DNA from: Methylococcaceae bacterium UBA659
GTDB lineage: Bacteria; Pseudomonadota; Gammaproteobacteria; Methylococcales; Methylomonadaceae
Direction of reading: 5' to 3'
Assembly (NCBI GenBank): GCA_002299495.1
Contig: DBNZ01000067.1
Span: forward strand, 1 to 8,826
DNA length: 8,826 nucleotides
Made by a program: the position numbers and the translations under genes. Under the pieces are notes generated by a model that did no database searches, was not told where the DNA came from, and saw nothing but the letters and a program-made list of their open reading frames with translations. Positions 6,689-8,826 of this stretch are shown here, one piece after another; the first letter of the stretch is position 1; each line of letters begins with the position of its first letter.

Positions 6689-7446
6689 TCCTCGTCCGCC
6701 CCTAAGTCCTCATCCATCATATCCTGACCGTCATCCTCATCAGCGTCCATGGCACCGCCCTCTTCTTCCTCATTTTCGCCGCCGCCTGCCCCACCCAGAT
6801 TAAAAAATACCGCCGTATCGGAAATTTTGATGGGAAACACCATAGCAGGCCAAAATCCGCCTTTAGCCAAGCTAATTTTCACTCTTACCATTTTTGGCAA
6901 GGTTTCTTGACCATGCCAATGGTCTTGCCAGGCAATCTGCCCGGTTTCTGGGCTTTCACCAAAATAAGCCAGTTCAAAACGGCTAACCCCCTTGATTAAG
7001 GTGACCTCCTCTTTAGGTCGTTGCACACCTTCAACCAGAGGGTAAAAAGGGCTAATGCCCACGACTAGACTGGCCGGTTCAACTTCATCCTGGTACTTGA
7101 CGGTAAAGAGTTGCGCCCCAGCTCTTTCGGCACTAGCCGGAAAATGGGACACAAATCTTAAGGATTGGACATCGCCTTGAAAAGCCAAGGCGCTGACGCC
7201 AGGTTCGGTAAAATCGTCCAATAAGGGTTTGCTGTCCACTAAATGCCGTTGAAAAAAGTTATAGACCACCGCTATTTCGTTGACATCGGTAATTTTCTTT
7301 TCCCCGCTCTCCCAACTATCCGCACTAATTTTCAAGGTGCCAAACAGCAACGCTACCATGACGCTAAGCAAGCTCATGGCCATCAATACCTCAACCAGGG
7401 TAAAGCCCCGGCTTGTGTTAATTGCCCGGATCGCTTTCACTGTCAT
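6685..7446 (-). CDS. gspJ: GspJ, minor pseudopilin with an acidic C-terminal tail
   Basis: The 253-residue minor pseudopilin forms the tip complex with GspI and GspK. The leader ends RAINTSRG and is cleaved before Phe15. The mature N terminus FTLVEVLMAMSLLSVMVALLFG has Glu at +5 and methylatable Phe at +1. The globular part includes LVVGISPFYPLVEG (127-140), a region resembling other GspJ proteins, and IKGVSRFELAYF (151-162). The pseudopilin fold appears to end near residue 218. A tail of about 35 residues follows; from 224 to 253 it has 17 Asp/Glu and no basic residue, longer and more acidic than I expect for GspJ. The start lies 29 bases inside gspI and has no strong Shine-Dalgarno, so it is probably coupled. 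The stop overlaps the gspK start by 4 bases. Confidence 0.93.
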   Translation of the reverse strand: MTVKAIRAINTSRGFTLVEVLMAMSLLSVMVALLFGTLKISADSWESGEKKITDVNEIAVVYNFFQRHLVDSKPLLDDFTEPGVSALAFQGDVQSLRFVSHFPASAERAGAQLFTVKYQDEVEPASLVVGISPFYPLVEGVQRPKEEVTLIKGVSRFELAYFGESPETGQIAWQDHWHGQETLPKMVRVKISLAKGGFWPAMVFPIKISDTAVFFNLGGAGGGENEEEEGGAMDADEDDGQDMMDEDLGADEE

Positions 7447-7870
7447 TGGTCAGTTTGTTTTCCGGGGCATTAATTGCTGGATTAGTGAACACTTTTAAGG
7501 TGCTTAAGTGCAATTCCCGCCGCTCTTGTCCCCAACGGACCAAGACATCGACCTTCATCAATTGGGCGGGCAAGTTAACCGTGTCAACTTCACCAGGGCT
7601 AAACCGATAGGGGCTGACAGTAACCCGCCAACTGTATTTGGCATCCTCAATGCCCGTGATTTCACCTATCTGCAAGGGTGTCTCGACGCCTTCCTTGGTC
7701 ATGAGGGATTCGGCAATCTGCACGGCCGCCGTGTATTCTTCAGCCAACAAGGCGGTATTGGCTCCGCCGGAAAATATCTTTAATAAAATCCCAATGGACA
7801 ACGCCAAAATAGCAAAGGCAACCAGCACTTCCAATAACGAAAAGCCTTGTTGTTTATTGCTTGGGTTCAT
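7418..7870 (-). CDS. gspI: GspI, minor pseudopilin
   Basis: The 150-residue minor pseudopilin nucleates the pseudopilus tip with GspJ and GspK. The prepilin leader MNPSNKQQG is cleaved before Phe10. The mature helix FSLLEVLVAFAILALSIGIL carries the required Glu at +5. The C-terminal domain contains MTKEGVETPLQIGEITG and a W-containing strand (KYSWRVTVSPY), a pattern common in GspI, and later VLVRWGQERRELHLSTLK. Length is normal for the family. The ATG lies 17 bases inside the end of gspH, and the end overlaps gspJ by 29 bases. Confidence 0.94.
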   Translation of the reverse strand: MNPSNKQQGFSLLEVLVAFAILALSIGILLKIFSGGANTALLAEEYTAAVQIAESLMTKEGVETPLQIGEITGIEDAKYSWRVTVSPYRFSPGEVDTVNLPAQLMKVDVLVRWGQERRELHLSTLKVFTNPAINAPENKLTNDSESDPGN

Positions 7871-8312
7871 TCAGTTCAACCAGGCCGGTCAGCCAATTGA
7901 TGTCTATTTGCCATTTTTTGTTGCTGCGCTCTAGCGTGATCCTTCCGCCTGTCGCCGAGCCATCCGGATAAAACCGGAAACCGGCCAATCCTTGGCCGAA
8001 AATTTCGCTGTCCGCGGTGACTATGGTCATCCCAATGCTTTCGGCAATGGCATAAACCCTATCCCGACCACTCACCCTATAGGTGTTATTCCCTAGGTCG
8101 AAATCAACGGTGATTTGCTGCCGTTCAATGGCGGCTTGGCCTTTAGCGTAACGCAGCGCCGACACCATGTCTCTAGCGGCCGCCTTGAGTTCGGTGCTGT
8201 CATTGCCAGTGGCAATATTGATGCCGACAATAGCCGAACCCAACACGATGATGAACAAGACCACCATCAATTCGATCAAGGTAAAACCCTGCTGGCGGTG
8301 GCTTGGACTCAT
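7854..8312 (-). CDS. gspH: GspH, minor pseudopilin
   Basis: The 152-residue minor pseudopilin joins the tip complex to the GspG shaft. The leader MSPSHRQQG is cleaved before Phe10, and the mature helix FTLIELMVVLFIIVLGSAIVG has Glu at +5. Then comes the LKAAARDMVSALRYAKGQAAIERQQITVD region typical of GspH, with GFRFYPDGSATGGRITL near the end. The open frame extends upstream to 8564, but that part reads out of frame through the end of gspG, is not pseudopilin-like, and would put about 90 residues before the cleavage site. The ATG at 8310-8312 gives a standard leader. An in-frame GTG directly before it is also possible. No strong Shine-Dalgarno is visible in the 37 bases after gspG, so expression may depend on reinitiation. 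Confidence 0.93.
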   Translation of the reverse strand: MSPSHRQQGFTLIELMVVLFIIVLGSAIVGINIATGNDSTELKAAARDMVSALRYAKGQAAIERQQITVDFDLGNNTYRVSGRDRVYAIAESIGMTIVTADSEIFGQGLAGFRFYPDGSATGGRITLERSNKKWQIDINWLTGLVELNEPKQ

Positions 8313-8349
8313 CACGTCTGGGGATGGTTTTATACTCAGGCGGTAATCG

Positions 8350-8778
8350 TCATTCCCAGCTGACCACGTCTTGGTCTTCGCCTTCCCCGCCTTCTTTGCC
8401 ATCGGCACCATAAGAAAACAAATCAAACTTGCCGTGTTCGCCGGGGGCGGCATAGTGGTATTCATTCTGCCAAGGGTCCACGGGCACTTTGGCTTTTTGT
8501 AGATAAGGGCCATTCCACCGTTTGGCGTTTTCCGGAGACTCGACCAGCGCCTGCAAGCCTTCATCCGAAGTCGGATAACGGCCCAAATCCAGTTTATACA
8601 TATCCAAAGTGGCGGCTAGGTCTGCAATCTGTACCTTGGCCGCCTTGGTTTTGGATTCACCCATATGTTTCATCACTTGTGGGCCGACAATGCCGGCCAA
8701 CATGGCGATGATGCCCAACACCACCAACAATTCCAGCAAAGTAAAACCGGTCTGTGCCATTGTTTTTATTTGTTTCAT
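8350..8778 (-). CDS. gspG: GspG, major pseudopilin
   Basis: The 142-residue major pseudopilin polymerises into the periplasmic pseudopilus that pushes substrates through GspD. The leader MKQIKTMAQTG is cleaved by the prepilin peptidase before Phe12. The mature helix FTLLELLVVLGIIAMLAGIVGP has Glu at +5. Highly conserved blocks follow: LDMYKLDLGRYPTSDEGLQAL (58-78), WNGPYLQKAKVPVDPW (88-103) and the C-terminal loop FSYGADGKEGGEGEDQDVVSW, the calcium-binding region of GspG. It is the first gene of the operon in this window. Its start has the clearest ribosome binding site of the cluster. Confidence 0.98.
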   Translation of the reverse strand: MKQIKTMAQTGFTLLELLVVLGIIAMLAGIVGPQVMKHMGESKTKAAKVQIADLAATLDMYKLDLGRYPTSDEGLQALVESPENAKRWNGPYLQKAKVPVDPWQNEYHYAAPGEHGKFDLFSYGADGKEGGEGEDQDVVSWE

Positions 8779-8782
8779 AACG

Positions 8783-8788
8783 TTTCCT
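8783..8788 (-). promoter_or_regulatory. ribosome binding site of gspG
   Basis: AGGAAA on the minus strand ends four bases before the gspG ATG (8776-8778), so the AGGA core is six bases away. It is a good Shine-Dalgarno and unlike the weak sites of most downstream genes. That fits GspG being the most abundant component and the others being translationally coupled. Confidence 0.8.
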
Positions 8789-8826
8789 ATGGTTTAGTTA
8801 ACAGAATTAGGAGAGCCTTAAGATTA
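8789..8826. other. sequence upstream of gspG at the window edge
   Basis: The bases before gspG hold no recognisable gene end. One minus-strand frame stays open until TAG at 8788-8790, but its residues do not resemble the usual GspF C terminus. No convincing -35/-10 pair is visible. Whether gspF precedes directly or the operon begins here cannot be decided from this sequence. Confidence 0.4.

Noticed and set aside
8313..8564. An 84-residue N-terminal extension of gspH
   Set aside because: It reads through the end of gspG in another frame, has no pseudopilin character, and would bury the prepilin cleavage site about 90 residues into the protein. The ATG at 8310-8312 gives a standard leader.
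8789..8826. Promoter for gspG
   Set aside because: TTAACT could pass for a weak -10, but no -35 is found at proper spacing, and the operon may well start further upstream with gspE and gspF.

Overview
The window looks like chromosomal DNA of a Gram-negative bacterium, most likely a gammaproteobacterium of roughly 50% GC. The QueA style and the Xanthomonas-like type II secretion layout would fit a methanotroph or methylotroph such as Methylococcales, but that assignment is only an impression and no marker gene here proves it.

Left edge (1-213): a complete tRNA-Leu with anticodon CAA lies on the minus strand and carries an encoded CCA end. A 111-base divergent intergenic region follows. Next (214-1233, plus strand) is queA, the S-adenosylmethionine:tRNA ribosyltransferase-isomerase of queuosine synthesis. 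A 71-base convergent gap (1234-1304) with no clear terminator separates it from the secretion genes.

The rest of the window (8778 down to 1305, minus strand) is one tightly packed run of nine type II secretion system (T2SS) genes, transcribed gspG-gspH-gspI-gspJ-gspK-gspL-gspM-gspN-gspD. Only gspG and gspH are separated, by 37 bases. Every other junction overlaps by 4 to 29 bases, so the run is almost certainly one translationally coupled operon. The order, with an XpsN-like GspC-type protein and the secretin at the 3' end, is the one known from the Xanthomonas xps cluster. The ATPase GspE and the membrane platform protein GspF are not in the window and may lie beyond 8826. The prepilin peptidase (GspO/PilD) is also absent and is often encoded elsewhere.

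How the parts fit: GspG (major pseudopilin) and the minor pseudopilins GspH, I, J and K form the periplasmic pseudopilus. GspL and GspM form the inner-membrane assembly platform with GspF and link it to the GspE ATPase. The GspN/XpsN protein bridges that platform to the outer-membrane secretin GspD, here a predicted lipoprotein. Folded exoproteins leave through GspD. All genes look intact. I see no mobile element, CRISPR array, defence or toxin cassette, and no wholly new system. The unusual details are local: a tandem repeat carrying the gspD start site, very acidic tails on GspJ and GspN, a nine-C tract in gspK, and an Ala/Lys/Ser-rich insert in the secretin.
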